Assembly (NCBI GenBank): GCA_025965875.1
Contig: JAOPWD010000407.1
Span: 1-44,595 of the forward strand
Source of the DNA: Pseudonocardiales bacterium
Lineage (GTDB): Bacteria > Actinomycetota > Actinomycetes > Mycobacteriales > Jatrophihabitantaceae
Length of the DNA: 44,595 nt
Direction: 5' to 3'
Shown here: piece after piece, positions 34,090-42,651 of the stretch
Position numbering within the stretch: the first letter of the stretch is position 1
Layout: each line of letters starts with the position of its first letter
Position numbers and translations under genes: made by a program
The notes under the pieces: generated by a model
What the model was told of the DNA's origin: nothing
Database searches by the model: none
What the model saw: only the letters and a program-made list of their open reading frames with translations

Positions 34090-34772
34090 TGCCGCAGCTC
34101 CGCGAGTTGGTCGGCCGGTGTGCGCGCGGTGTAACGCGAGAATGCCGCTGCCGCGACGAGCAGGCCGGTCGAGAGGTAGAGCCAGCGCAGCGCATTGGTG
34201 TCGCCACCGGCGAGAACTCCGTGCAGCCAAACCAGGATGAGCGCGACGGCCGCGACCTTGTGGATCGGCCACCACACCCGTCCCGGCAGGTGCCCGGCGA
34301 GCGCAGCGGTGATTCCAGACAGGAGCCCTGACCACATCCCGACGACGCCGAGCGTCACCGCGACCGGACGGTAGCTGGCTCGCATCGGCAAGGCCGCGCC
34401 CCACCAACCGACCCCAGCGAATCGATCGGTGGCCAGGACCACGACGTGCAGCGCCGTAAAGACGAGGGTGAACACGGTCAGCGCGATGTGCAGCTGAATT
34501 CGGGCCGCAGGGCTGGGACGCGTCAGCCGGGTTCGCCACGGGTGCGACAGCACGAGCCCGAGCAACACCAGCGCGACGAGCAGTAAGTAGGAGGTGATCC
34601 CCGCAGCTCGCCCGATGATCCAGGGCGCCATCCGGTTGCCCGACACAGACCGGAATCCGCTGGCGATCAAGGCACCCGCCGCGCCGCCGCTCACCGTTAC
34701 GGCGGCGACGAGGCCGATGGCCCGCAGGCCGCCCACCGAGGCGTGCCGCGGCGGCGAAGGGCGCGCGGTCAC
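34086..34772 (-). CDS. Ferric reductase-like transmembrane di-heme protein
   Basis: This 228-aa integral membrane protein has about six hydrophobic segments, with histidines placed as in ferric-reductase/NOX-like b-type cytochromes: His95 and His109 in one segment pair, His171 and His184 in the other. No flavin or NAD domain is fused. It could move electrons across the membrane between the NuoF-like protein and an external flavoprotein or other acceptor. The start GTG 34772 overlaps the ApbE stop (GTGA), and the 3' end overlaps the NuoF-like gene. Heme ligation is inferred from spacing only. Confidence 0.8.
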   Translation of the reverse strand: MTARPSPPRHASVGGLRAIGLVAAVTVSGGAAGALIASGFRSVSGNRMAPWIIGRAAGITSYLLLVALVLLGLVLSHPWRTRLTRPSPAARIQLHIALTVFTLVFTALHVVVLATDRFAGVGWWGAALPMRASYRPVAVTLGVVGMWSGLLSGITAALAGHLPGRVWWPIHKVAAVALILVWLHGVLAGGDTNALRWLYLSTGLLVAAAAFSRYTARTPADQLAELRQ

Positions 34773-35728
34773 GACGCCTGCCAGATCACGGCAGGAGCGA
34801 TGTGCTCGCTCATCCCGATCGCGCCGTCGTCGGCAACCCACAGCGCGGCAAGACCGTGCGCCGATGCCTGGGCTGCGATGTCATCGCGGCCGCTGAGGAA
34901 CAGCACCTTGCTCCAGACCTCGTCCATCGCCGGGTCGGCCCCGACGACGGTGACCGCAAGCAGCCCAGGGCCACCGGGCGTACCGGTTCGGGGATCGATC
35001 AGGTGGTGCACCCGATGGCCCGCCACCGTCCAGTGCCGGAGCCGGATCGACGAGGTCGCGCACCCGGTCGAGCGGACGCTCAAGACCGCGATGGGCCGGG
35101 TGCCGCCGCGCGGATCCTCGACGGCTACCTGCCAACCAGCGCCTTGCGGCCCGTCGCCGGCGAGGTAGCAGTCTCCGCCGGCTTCGATCAGGTAGGAGTC
35201 GCAGGCGCGCGACATTTCCTCGGCTGCCCACCGGATGGCCAGACCCTTGGCGATACCACCGAGATCGACGGGGACCGGTCCGATCTGCACAGCGCCGCGC
35301 ACTGGGTCGAGCCTCAGTCGCCACTGTCCGCTCGCACGGCGTTGTGCGACCGGCAGGGCGTGACTTCGGATCTCGACGTCACCCGCACCGAAGGGCAGGG
35401 AACGGTCGTATCCCATCTCCAGGAGAGCGGTCAGCACACGCGGGTCGAAGGTCGCGTTGGTTGCCTCGTGGGCGCTCGCTGCCTCGGCGAGAGCGGCGAA
35501 GCAGTAGTGGGGGACCACGTGCCACGCATCGCCCGCCGCATTGGCTTGCATCAGCGGGCTCTGCGGGTCGAACCGGGTGCACTGCCGCTCGACTTCGGCG
35601 AAGACCCAGCGAACCCGTTCGATCGCGTCATCCGGCGATGGGGTGCCCGGCGCCAGCCGGATGGTCACAGCCGATGCCATCGCCGCGAACGAGACGGACA
35701 CGTCGGCGTCGGTCGTGACGTCAGTCAT
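34769..35728 (-). CDS. apbE: FAD:protein FMN transferase (ApbE family)
   Basis: This 319-aa enzyme attaches FMN covalently to Ser/Thr of partner proteins. Conserved blocks are the TRFDPQSPLMQANA segment near 51-64, NATFDPRVLTALLEMGY, VDLGGIAKGLAIRWA near 153-167, the YLIEAGGDCYLAG strand, HHLIDPRTGTPG near 245-256 and the closing AMDEVWSKVLFLSG-type metal-site segment. No lipobox or signal peptide is apparent, so it may act in the cytoplasm, which is unusual since many ApbE proteins are exported. Its target is not clear; no FMN_bind domain protein is in the operon. It overlaps the next gene by 4 nt. Confidence 0.88.
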   Translation of the reverse strand: MTDVTTDADVSVSFAAMASAVTIRLAPGTPSPDDAIERVRWVFAEVERQCTRFDPQSPLMQANAAGDAWHVVPHYCFAALAEAASAHEATNATFDPRVLTALLEMGYDRSLPFGAGDVEIRSHALPVAQRRASGQWRLRLDPVRGAVQIGPVPVDLGGIAKGLAIRWAAEEMSRACDSYLIEAGGDCYLAGDGPQGAGWQVAVEDPRGGTRPIAVLSVRSTGCATSSIRLRHWTVAGHRVHHLIDPRTGTPGGPGLLAVTVVGADPAMDEVWSKVLFLSGRDDIAAQASAHGLAALWVADDGAIGMSEHIAPAVIWQAS

Positions 35729-35749
35729 GATTGCGCCGTTGCCGATGGC

Positions 35750-36229
35750 TCAACCGGACGCACCGGTCGACGTTTGGACTGGCGGCGGGGGAGCCGATGA
35801 CGGGACCGGGGCCGGCGCGGATGGCGCCGGGGCGGAAGCCGGGGCGGCGGCTGCGGGCGTCTGCACGGGGGGGTTGGCAGGGCCCGCAGCCGTCGCGGGA
35901 TCACCGACGGCGCCGGAGGTGGCGCCAGGTGTAGTCCCGTGCGAGGAGGCATTGAGAGTCTTCAATTGCGCCCTCAACTCGGCCAACAAACGGGTGAGCC
36001 GAGTTACTTGCGCGGCGTTCGCCGCGGCTGATCGCTGCAGCGCAGGCACCGCCGCAGCGGGGTTTGTCGCCGCTGGAGCGTTCACGCTGCCGGTAGCCGG
36101 TGGCTTCACCTGCGTCGCCGGTGCGGTGTGCAAAGACCATGCCGTCGCGGCGCCGAACACCGCAGCCGCGCCAGGTGCGGCGAGCACGGTCAGTGCCCAG
36201 CGGGGGCGTCGCGCCATGCGGTCAGTCAC
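35750..36229 (-). CDS. Small exported Ala/Pro-rich protein of unknown function
   Basis: This 159-aa protein begins with a basic stretch and a hydrophobic segment (RWALTVLAAPGAAAVFGAATAW), i.e. a signal peptide or anchor. A helical, possibly coiled-coil section (AAANAAQVTRLTRLLAELRAQLKTL) and a low-complexity Pro/Ala tail follow. The start overlaps the stop of the upstream gene by 8 nt. The layout copies that of the upstream exported protein (TM, short helix, Pro-rich tail), so the two may be partners. No catalytic motif is seen. Confidence 0.7.
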   Translation of the reverse strand: MTDRMARRPRWALTVLAAPGAAAVFGAATAWSLHTAPATQVKPPATGSVNAPAATNPAAAVPALQRSAAANAAQVTRLTRLLAELRAQLKTLNASSHGTTPGATSGAVGDPATAAGPANPPVQTPAAAAPASAPAPSAPAPVPSSAPPPPVQTSTGASG

Positions 36230-36671
36230 CACCGCTCCCGTCGTCGTCGCTCGGCGACGGCCGTGGCGAGGTCGTGGGGTGGTCGGGTGGTGACGTCCGC
36301 GGGGACGGCGAGCGGCGCGATGTCGTGGGCACCGCGGTACTGATTGGCTGCGCCGTGCTCGGCCCGGCACCGGTCGACGTACCCGGTTGGCTGCCGAGGC
36401 GCTCGAGTCGCGCCTGCGCCTCGTCGACCTGGTGCTGCATGCGGGCAATCAGCGACCGGAGCAGCGCCGTGTCCTGGGCGGAGCCGGTGAGCTTGGCCCG
36501 CAGCGTGGCCAGTTCGGTGCTCGTTGTCGAGTATGCGGCGCTCACCGGTTTGCGGGTCACCGGCTGGCTGGCCGGCTGCGGCGTCGGCACGGCCGCGAAG
36601 GCAACACCAGCGCCCACGGCGAGCGCTGCCGACGCCCCCAGGGCGATGCGCACGCGATGACGTTGTTTCAC
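36222..36671 (-). CDS. Small exported protein with coiled coil and Ser/Pro-rich tail
   Basis: This 149-aa protein has a signal peptide (MKQRHRVRIALGASAALAVGAGVAFA), a predicted helix/coiled coil (STELATLRAKLTGSAQDTALLRSLIARMQHQVDEAQARLERLG, about 51-93) and a Ser/Thr/Pro/Asp-rich tail. A GGAG site lies 5 nt upstream of GTG 36671. It lies between the SARP-linked membrane protein and the ApbE-containing genes. Function is unknown; an extracytoplasmic structural or spacer role is possible. Confidence 0.75.
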   Translation of the reverse strand: MKQRHRVRIALGASAALAVGAGVAFAAVPTPQPASQPVTRKPVSAAYSTTSTELATLRAKLTGSAQDTALLRSLIARMQHQVDEAQARLERLGSQPGTSTGAGPSTAQPISTAVPTTSRRSPSPRTSPPDHPTTSPRPSPSDDDGSGGD

Positions 36672-36746
36672 CCGGTCTCCTTCGACGGCCGATCGCGATC
36701 CGCGGATGCTTACTCTCCGTGGTTATCGCCCGGCCCACCTTCCGGG

Positions 36747-37430
36747 TTACGTTCCAGTGTGTTCGGACGGTGAGTCCGAGCCGGGCGGCGTCGACTCGCC
36801 GGGCTCGATCACGTGCTGGTGCTCCGGGGCGTCGTGTCCGGAATCCTGGCCGCGTTCCGCGTCGCCCGAGCCAGGTTCGCGATCCTCGCTCGGCTCCGGA
36901 CCGCTCGCGTGGGTCGGCTGCGGAGTGGACTGCTGCGGCTTGGTGGGATGGCTTGGCTTGGTCGGCGTGATTGGCTGCGCCGGCATGATCCGTGGCACGG
37001 CCGGCACGGGGGCGGGCTTGTGCCGTGGCGGCTCCGGCATGCTCCGCGCCGGCTTCCGAGACGGTCCACCGAGCGGGTCACTCTGGGCTGGCGCCGCTTC
37101 GGGAGCGACGCGCGCATGGGCGTGATGGGCGGGACCAGGCGGTCGTTCTTGGGCCGCGGCCGCTCCGGACAGGCCTGCGCCGATCGAGCCCATGATGACC
37201 GCTCCGGCGATCGTCTTACCGTGCCGACGTCGCCGGCGTTGCGGTATCACCGGGTCCGCTGCGCCGTCGAGCATCGCCTCGAGTTCCGGCGACGGAACGG
37301 GTGGGGCACCCCCAGCGAGCGAGCGAAGTTCATTGAGGAAGGCGTCGAGACGGACTGAGGCAGGCTCGCCGATCGAGGACGCGGCGATTTCCTCGCCCGC
37401 ATCGTCGCGGCTGCCCCCGTCGCGTGTCAT
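36747..37430 (-). CDS. Single-TM Pro-rich membrane protein of unknown function
   Basis: This 227-aa protein has an N-terminal cytoplasmic region of about 70 aa, a basic RRRRRHGK stop-transfer-like run, one TM segment (TIAGAVIMGSIGAGLSGAAAA) and a long Pro/His/Glu/Ser-rich outer part. This anti-sigma-like topology is not enough to assign that function, since no sigma factor is adjacent. Its ATG overlaps the SARP stop (ATGA), so it is co-translated with the regulator. It may feed a signal to, or be controlled by, the SARP. Confidence 0.75.
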   Translation of the reverse strand: MTRDGGSRDDAGEEIAASSIGEPASVRLDAFLNELRSLAGGAPPVPSPELEAMLDGAADPVIPQRRRRRHGKTIAGAVIMGSIGAGLSGAAAAQERPPGPAHHAHARVAPEAAPAQSDPLGGPSRKPARSMPEPPRHKPAPVPAVPRIMPAQPITPTKPSHPTKPQQSTPQPTHASGPEPSEDREPGSGDAERGQDSGHDAPEHQHVIEPGESTPPGSDSPSEHTGT

Positions 37431-38167
37431 CTCGGCCTCTCTATCGTTTGCGGGTATCTGCGGGTTACGCCCGTGCCGGCGCTCGAGGTCACCGGCCCGC
37501 GGACTTCAGCCAGCACGGCACGGGTGGCCGGGCCTGGGCTGACGCCGAGCTCGGCGTGCAGCCGGTCGACGAATTCACGAGACGCCACCAGCGCCCCGGC
37601 GCGGTCACCGGCCGCGCTCAGTCGGCGCAGCAGCGCTCGATGGGCCGGCTCGTCGAACGGCGTCAGCGCGCAGCGCAGTCGCGACAGCCGTGCCGCCTCG
37701 GCGGGTTCGCCGGCCGCCTCGGCCCGCTCCGCCAGCCGGTCGAGCAGTGAGGTGTGCCGCTCGCGGTGCTCCCGGCGTGGTTCGCTGGCCCAGTCGTCGA
37801 GCACGCCGGGGAGCAGCTCACCCTGCGACAGTTCGGCGGCGCCGGCGAGGTCGCCCAGATCGGTCCGGGTCCGGATCTCGCGCACGTCGATCCACCAGGC
37901 CGGCTCGTGCAACCCGACTGCCGCCCGGGTGGCGTGGATCGCGTCCGCCCCGACGGCCTGGCGCAGGGACCACAGCGCGGTCCGCAGGTTGGCATGGGCA
38001 CTCGATTGCGCCGCGTCCGGCCAGAAGCGCGCGGACAGTGCGTCGCGACTGTGCAGGCCAGGGCAGAGCGCGAGAGATGCCAGAATCCGCCGGTTGGTCA
38101 CCGAGAGCGGCACTGGTATCCCGTCACTCTCGACGGCCAGTTCACCCACGAGCCGCAGGCTCAGCAC
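37427..38167 (-). CDS. SARP/AfsR-type transcriptional regulator with BTAD domain
   Basis: This regulator of about 246 aa has an N-terminal winged-helix DNA-binding domain (SLRLVGELAVESDGIPVPLSVTNRRILASLAL, then RFWPDAAQSSAHANLRTALWSLR) and a C-terminal bacterial transcriptional activation domain (LLDRLAERAEAAGEPAEAARLSRL to FVDRLHAELGVSPGPATRAVLAE). The GTG at 38167 was chosen to match family N-termini; GTG 38203 is possible. SARP proteins usually activate secondary-metabolite clusters. Here it heads an operon of exported and electron-transfer genes, which is unusual and suggests it activates that operon. Confidence 0.85.
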   Translation of the reverse strand: MLSLRLVGELAVESDGIPVPLSVTNRRILASLALCPGLHSRDALSARFWPDAAQSSAHANLRTALWSLRQAVGADAIHATRAAVGLHEPAWWIDVREIRTRTDLGDLAGAAELSQGELLPGVLDDWASEPRREHRERHTSLLDRLAERAEAAGEPAEAARLSRLRCALTPFDEPAHRALLRRLSAAGDRAGALVASREFVDRLHAELGVSPGPATRAVLAEVRGPVTSSAGTGVTRRYPQTIERPR

Positions 38168-38247
38168 GCACCGACCATAGCCCCGGTCACGGCGGGTGGA
38201 CACAGGTTGCGGTTGGGCATCGACCCACCCGACCGCCGGCCACCGGC

Positions 38248-39201
38248 TCAGGCTTGGTAGACCTCCTGCATGAGGTGATAGAGCAGCAGCAGTTGGGTCA
38301 TCGCGAGCGGTTCGCTGCGCTCGCCAGGACCCACTGAACCGAGTCCCTCGGGCATCTCCCGCTTGTCGGCCACGCCGGCCCAGATCTCCTTCTGGAGCAT
38401 CTGGATTTCGTCGTGGTTTGCGTGGCCATGCACGTGCAGGCAGTCCACCGGAGTGCCGTCGTTGTCACGGATGATCTTCAGGTGCATGGCCGTCCGGTGG
38501 TCGTCGGTGAGGATGTGGCTCAGCGGCGGGTGCTGGATGGTCGGCCGTAGCAGGAGTTCTGCCGACAACGGGGTGCCCGGCGGATCGTTGCGGCTGGGCA
38601 CCGGCGCGAACCTGACCACGATGTCGGCATGGCGACGCTGCGGGCGGATGAACTCAGCCGACTCCGGCTCGCGACGCTCCAGGTCGGCCTCGACCTGCGC
38701 GGCGGTGTACCCGCGCTTGCTCGTGTCACGTTTGATCTTCCATTGGCGCCGGATTTCCTCCGGCGGATCAAGGAACACGCTGATGTCGAAGCAGGCGCGC
38801 GACAGTTTGGTGAACAGCGGCAGCAACCCCTCGATGATGACGAACTGGCGCGGCTCGACGTACCGCGGGCGGGTGAAGGTGCCCGTGCTGTGGTCGTACA
38901 CCGGCTTCAAGATCGGCTGGCCGGTGGCCAGCATCTGCAGGTGCTGCTCCATGATGTCGACGTAGTTGCAGTCCGGATGCAGCGGGGTGAACGGCAGTTC
39001 CGTGCGCTCCGCCCGGTCGAAGCGGTGATAGTCGTCGACGCAGATCGCCGTGCAGCGGTCGGGCCCGATCGCATCGACGAGACCAGTGGCAAGCGTGGTC
39101 TTGCCCGACGCACTGTCCCCGCCGACGGCCAGCATCACGGGTCTCGGCCGGGCCGCATCGGGTAGGCGAGAGCGCGTCATCCTGATCTGCTTGTCAGGCA
39201 C
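38248..39201 (-). CDS. Phosphoribulokinase/uridine kinase-family protein
   Basis: This 317-aa P-loop kinase has Walker A GGDSASGKTT near 25-34, VDDYHRFDRAERTELPFTPLHPDCNYVDIMEQHL (about 54-87, matching the phosphoribulokinase signature), the PVYDHSTGTFTRPRYVEPRQFVIIEGLLPLF block and a C-terminal helical region. GTG 39201 was chosen because GGGAG lies 5 nt upstream; ATG 39180 is an alternative. It probably phosphorylates ribulose 5-phosphate or a related sugar. No RuBisCO gene is in the window, so a Calvin cycle role is not supported here. It diverges from the response-regulator gene at 39365. Confidence 0.85.
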   Translation of the reverse strand: MPDKQIRMTRSRLPDAARPRPVMLAVGGDSASGKTTLATGLVDAIGPDRCTAICVDDYHRFDRAERTELPFTPLHPDCNYVDIMEQHLQMLATGQPILKPVYDHSTGTFTRPRYVEPRQFVIIEGLLPLFTKLSRACFDISVFLDPPEEIRRQWKIKRDTSKRGYTAAQVEADLERREPESAEFIRPQRRHADIVVRFAPVPSRNDPPGTPLSAELLLRPTIQHPPLSHILTDDHRTAMHLKIIRDNDGTPVDCLHVHGHANHDEIQMLQKEIWAGVADKREMPEGLGSVGPGERSEPLAMTQLLLLYHLMQEVYQA

Positions 39202-39364
39202 TCGGGCTCCCTGCGGCTCGCTGAAGGTGGTGAAGTCCGAACCGCGCCGCTCCTCGACGGTAAGGACGCGGCTCCCATGACGTCTCACCCGCACGGGTGG
39301 TTGTCCGGGTGATCTCACTCTGTGTTCGGCTGATCAACTTGTTGCTAGCCATTAATGTGGGGCG

Positions 39365-40021
39365 ATGCGGGAGCCCATGCGCGTTCTGCTGGTCGATGAC
39401 CACGAGATGGTTCTGCAAGGTCTGCAGGCCATGCTTTCCCGCTTTGCCGACAAGGTCGAGGTCATCGGCACGGCTACCGAGGCGGCCGAGGCCGTGCGGG
39501 CGGTGAGCGCCGACCACCCCGACGTTGTGCTCTGCGATGTGCGCCTGCGACAAGGCAGTGGGCTGGACGTGTGCACCGCGATCCGCAAGATCGACCCGCA
39601 GGCGAAGGTCGTCTTCTTGACGGTCTATGACGACGAGCAGTACCTGTACCAGGCGTTGCGGGTCGGTGCGTCGGGCTACCTGCTCAAGCGCGTGGACGCC
39701 CACGAGTTGGTCCGCCATCTTGAGAACGTGTGCGAGGGCGAGATCGTCATCGACCCCATGCTGGCCGGCCGCGTCGCTGCATCGGCGGCACATCTGCAGA
39801 GCGGGGAGTTCTGGCCCGGTGCCCGGCTCGGGCTCACCCAACGCGAGAGCGAGGTGCTGGCGCTGCTGGTCGGCGGCATGTCGAACAAGGCGATCGCGGC
39901 GCGGCTGGTCGTCAGCGACGACACGGTCAAGACCCACCTGCGCGGGGTCTATCGCAAGCTCGACGTCAACGACCGGGGCGGCGCGGTCGCGACCGCGCTG
40001 CGTGAGGGCCTATTCCATTGA
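39365..40021 (+). CDS. NarL-family response regulator (second two-component pair)
   Basis: This 218-aa regulator has a receiver domain (VLLVDDHEMV; phospho-acceptor Asp58 in VLCDVRLRQGSG; Lys in SGYLLKR) and a LuxR-type helix-turn-helix (LTQRESEVLALLVGGMSNKAIA, then VSDDTVKTHLRGVYRKLDV). ATG 39377 is a second possible start. Its stop overlaps the start of the kinase gene (TTGA). It is divergent from the phosphoribulokinase-like gene across 163 bp. Confidence 0.9.
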   Translation: MREPMRVLLVDDHEMVLQGLQAMLSRFADKVEVIGTATEAAEAVRAVSADHPDVVLCDVRLRQGSGLDVCTAIRKIDPQAKVVFLTVYDDEQYLYQALRVGASGYLLKRVDAHELVRHLENVCEGEIVIDPMLAGRVAASAAHLQSGEFWPGARLGLTQRESEVLALLVGGMSNKAIAARLVVSDDTVKTHLRGVYRKLDVNDRGGAVATALREGLFH

Positions 40022-41214
40022 CCAGTAGGGACACCCTGTCCGACGAGCTGGCGCTGGTAGCCGCCGCCAGCCGGCTGATCGTTCGCGAACCGTCCCTTCC
40101 GGCGGTGCTGGCCGGCGCGGCACGGCTGCTCACCGAAGCGCTGTCGGCCGACGGCTGCCTGGCGTACCGGATCGAGGGCAACGGCGAGCTCGTCGTCGCG
40201 GCCACCTACCCGGAACGACTGGCACCGGCCGAACCATTGCGGCTGCCCAGCGGCTTCGGCGTCACCGGCCGGGTCGCCGCCGACCAGATACCCGCCGTCC
40301 TCGTCGACGACAACCCACGCAACGTGTTGCACCGCGAACTCCTGGGGCTCGTGCCCGGACAGCTCGTGTCGCGGCTGTGCGTCCCGGCGCGTCCGCCGGA
40401 GGGCGGCTGCACGGCCGTGCTCGCGGTGCACAGCTTCCAGCGCCGGGAATTCGCCTCGTGGGAGATCGACGCCGCCCAGCGCGTAGCCGATCTGGTCGGC
40501 CTCCGGGTCCAGTTGCAGCGTGAATCATCGGCGCTCGGTGCCTTCGAGGACAGATGGGAGCGGCTGGTCGCCGCGACGGTGACTGCGCAGGAGGACGAGC
40601 GGCGCCGGGTGGCCGGCGACCTGCACGACGGCGTCACGCAAGCGCTCGCCAGCCTGACCTTTCACCTGTCCGCGGCCGAGGTCGCCCTGGCCGACCGGGA
40701 CTACGACTTCGTGACCGATCAGGTGCGCGCGGCCCGCGCAGCGGCCGACCTCGCCTTCGCCGAGGCCCGTCACGCCATCTCCGGTCTGCACAGCCCGGTG
40801 CTCGACGATCTCGGCCTGGCCGCAGGACTGGTCAGCATGGCGCGGGCCATCCCCAACCTGCAGGTCGAGGTCGACGCACAGGACATCGACCTGCCCGAAC
40901 ACGTCGAAGCCGCGCTGTTCCGCATCGCGCAGGAGGCGGTGCAGAACGTGGTCAAACATGCCGATGCGACGCGCGCGTTCGTGAGCCTGGCCAAGCGCGG
41001 CCGCTCGGTCGTGCTGCGGGTCAGTGACGACGGCCGGGGTTTCGTTGCGCCCGGCCCGATATCCGGCGTCGTGCACGGCCGCAGCGCTGCGTCGCAATTC
41101 GGCCTGATGGGGATGTACGAGCGGGTCCAGCTGCTGGGCGGCCATCTGTCGGTCCGCTCCGAGGCCGGCGACGGCACAACGGTCGAGGCAGTCATCCCCG
41201 ACGCGGCGGGCTGA
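40018..41214 (+). CDS. GAF-domain sensor histidine kinase (HisKA_3/HATPase)
   Basis: This 398-aa kinase has a GAF domain (about 10-170: LAVLAGAARLLTEALSADGCLAYRI to VADLVGLRVQLQ), a HisKA_3 helix pair with phospho-acceptor His in AGDLHDGVTQALASLTF, and a HATPase domain (EAVQNVVKHADATRAFV; VSDDGRGF; GLMGMYERVQLLGGHLSV). The start is TTG 40018, overlapping the regulator stop, which is a common translational-coupling arrangement. There is one GAF rather than two, and no heme-His motif like that of the 20971 kinase, so its signal is unknown. Confidence 0.88.
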   Translation: MTSRDTLSDELALVAAASRLIVREPSLPAVLAGAARLLTEALSADGCLAYRIEGNGELVVAATYPERLAPAEPLRLPSGFGVTGRVAADQIPAVLVDDNPRNVLHRELLGLVPGQLVSRLCVPARPPEGGCTAVLAVHSFQRREFASWEIDAAQRVADLVGLRVQLQRESSALGAFEDRWERLVAATVTAQEDERRRVAGDLHDGVTQALASLTFHLSAAEVALADRDYDFVTDQVRAARAAADLAFAEARHAISGLHSPVLDDLGLAAGLVSMARAIPNLQVEVDAQDIDLPEHVEAALFRIAQEAVQNVVKHADATRAFVSLAKRGRSVVLRVSDDGRGFVAPGPISGVVHGRSAASQFGLMGMYERVQLLGGHLSVRSEAGDGTTVEAVIPDAAG

Positions 41215-41342
41215 CCGCACAGGTGGCCAAGTTATAGTCACCCCGGTTGGGTCTCCAGCTGGTCCAGAAGCGAATCACCTTCGGGGTGCCGCGAGCAGCT
41301 GCTCACACTGGACGCGTTCGGTGATCGGCGATCGCGACCACC

Positions 41343-42032
41343 ATGTACCCCTTGCCGCACACTTGCGATGCTGCCGCAGCGCTGGCGCTGCGCGCGGTAC
41401 CACGGTGGACGCTGATCCCGGCGGCTCTCGCGCCCATCTCTCTGGTTGGCGCCTGGCTGGTGGCCGGTCTGGCGCAGCCCGAGCATTACGACCCGATCCG
41501 GCAGACGATCAGCGTCCTTTCCGGACACGCGGCCTCGGACCGCTGGATCATGACTCTCGGGTTGTACGGGGTTTCGATCTGCCAGATCGTCACAGCAGCG
41601 GGCTTGTCCGTCGCCCGTCGGGCGCGGGTTCTCCTCGTGATGGGCGGCGTCGCCGGGCTGGGTGTGGCGATCTTCCCCCAACCGATGCACGGTTCCGGCG
41701 CCGCGCACATGGTGTTCGCCACTCTGAGCGTGACCTTCCTAGCGCTCTGGCCCGCGACGCTGGGCTCACGTGGATCGCCGCGGCCCCTGGTCCTGAGCAC
41801 GCGCGGATCCGTGATCGTGACCGTCGCGTTTCTCGGCCTGCTCGCTTGGGTGTTCGCCGCCGCGCACGGGGGTGGGGCCTTAGGGGTGGCCGAACGTGTC
41901 GACACCGCCATCTGCAATTCGTGGCCGCTGGTGGTGATTCTGACGATTCGGCGCAGTTCGAACTTGCCTGTTACTGCATTGCCGAATCTCGAGCGGGAAG
42001 ACGAGTCGATCTTCGCAACGCCAGGGCGATGA
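41343..42032 (+). CDS. DUF998-type membrane protein
   Basis: This 229-aa integral membrane protein has about six TM segments (WTLIPAALAPISLVGAWLVAGL; WIMTLGLYGVSICQIVTAAGL; LLVMGGVAGLGVAIFP; MVFATLSVTFLALWPATL; VIVTVAFLGLLAWVFAAAHG). QPEHYDPIRQTISVLSGHAASDRWIM is the characteristic family block. It is a paralogue of the convergent gene at 41971-42651. Its 3' end overlaps that gene by 62 bp. Function of the family is unknown. Confidence 0.75.
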   Translation: MYPLPHTCDAAAALALRAVPRWTLIPAALAPISLVGAWLVAGLAQPEHYDPIRQTISVLSGHAASDRWIMTLGLYGVSICQIVTAAGLSVARRARVLLVMGGVAGLGVAIFPQPMHGSGAAHMVFATLSVTFLALWPATLGSRGSPRPLVLSTRGSVIVTVAFLGLLAWVFAAAHGGGALGVAERVDTAICNSWPLVVILTIRRSSNLPVTALPNLEREDESIFATPGR

Positions 42033-42651
42033 CGAACGGCCAGCAGATCTGAATCGAGGAAGTCACCCGTTCGGCCAGGCCAAGGGCGGTGCCTCGAATC
42101 TCCAGGGCCATCCAGCAGAACAGGGCAATGGACACGGCACTGGCCACGATCGAGGCGCGCATACCCACTGCGCCGAGCGCGAGCGAGTCGCGGCGCGCGA
42201 CGAGCGCCGGCCAGATCGCGATCGTGATGGCACCGATCGAGGTACACACCACGTGCGGCTTGCTGGTGCCCTGCGCGGGCACGGGGAAGGACGCGACGCC
42301 GAACGCCGCCGCACCTGCCACGACCAGGCCGACGCGGGCCTGCACCCCCGCGCGGGTCAACCCATATGCCGTCGCGAAATAGCAGAGTCCAATGAGGTAC
42401 AAGGCCCCCGTCACGATCCATCGGTCCGTTCCGGCGTGGCCGGACATCACACTCACCGTTTGCCGGACCGGGCTGTAGGTGGCGGGCTGCCGCGCACCCG
42501 CGACCACCCATCCCGCGGTCAACAAGACCGGCAGCAGGGCGCTGCAGGCGAGCACCCATCGCTGAATCGGTCGATCCGCAGCAAATGTCCGCGACAGTGC
42601 CGCGGGCCTGGCCAGCAAACCGGCGAAGCTGCGGTGGGCGGCGGTCGTCAC
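41971..42651 (-). CDS. DUF998-type membrane protein (convergent paralogue)
   Basis: This 226-aa membrane protein has about six TM segments. RQPATYSPVRQTVSVMSGHAGTDRWIV is the direct counterpart of the block in the neighbouring copy. The start at GTG 42651 has AGGCGG upstream; longer upstream frames have no similarity. The 3' ends of the two genes overlap by 62 bp, so antisense interaction of the transcripts is possible. The 248-bp gap upstream (42652-42899) holds no gene that I can support, only promoter sequence. Confidence 0.72.
   Translation of the reverse strand: MTTAAHRSFAGLLARPAALSRTFAADRPIQRWVLACSALLPVLLTAGWVVAGARQPATYSPVRQTVSVMSGHAGTDRWIVTGALYLIGLCYFATAYGLTRAGVQARVGLVVAGAAAFGVASFPVPAQGTSKPHVVCTSIGAITIAIWPALVARRDSLALGAVGMRASIVASAVSIALFCWMALEIRGTALGLAERVTSSIQICWPFVIALALRRSTRLPARDSAMQ

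Noticed and set aside
35750-35800. STGAS near the C-terminus of the small exported protein as an ApbE flavinylation site
   Set aside because: It lies in a Pro/Ala/Ser low-complexity tail with no FMN_bind domain around it, so the match is not meaningful.
36747-37430. Anti-sigma factor assignment for the single-TM protein
   Set aside because: Topology is similar, but there is no zinc anti-sigma motif and no sigma factor gene next to it.
38248-39201. Evidence for a Calvin cycle
   Set aside because: A phosphoribulokinase-like protein alone does not show it; no RuBisCO or other cycle gene is in the window.
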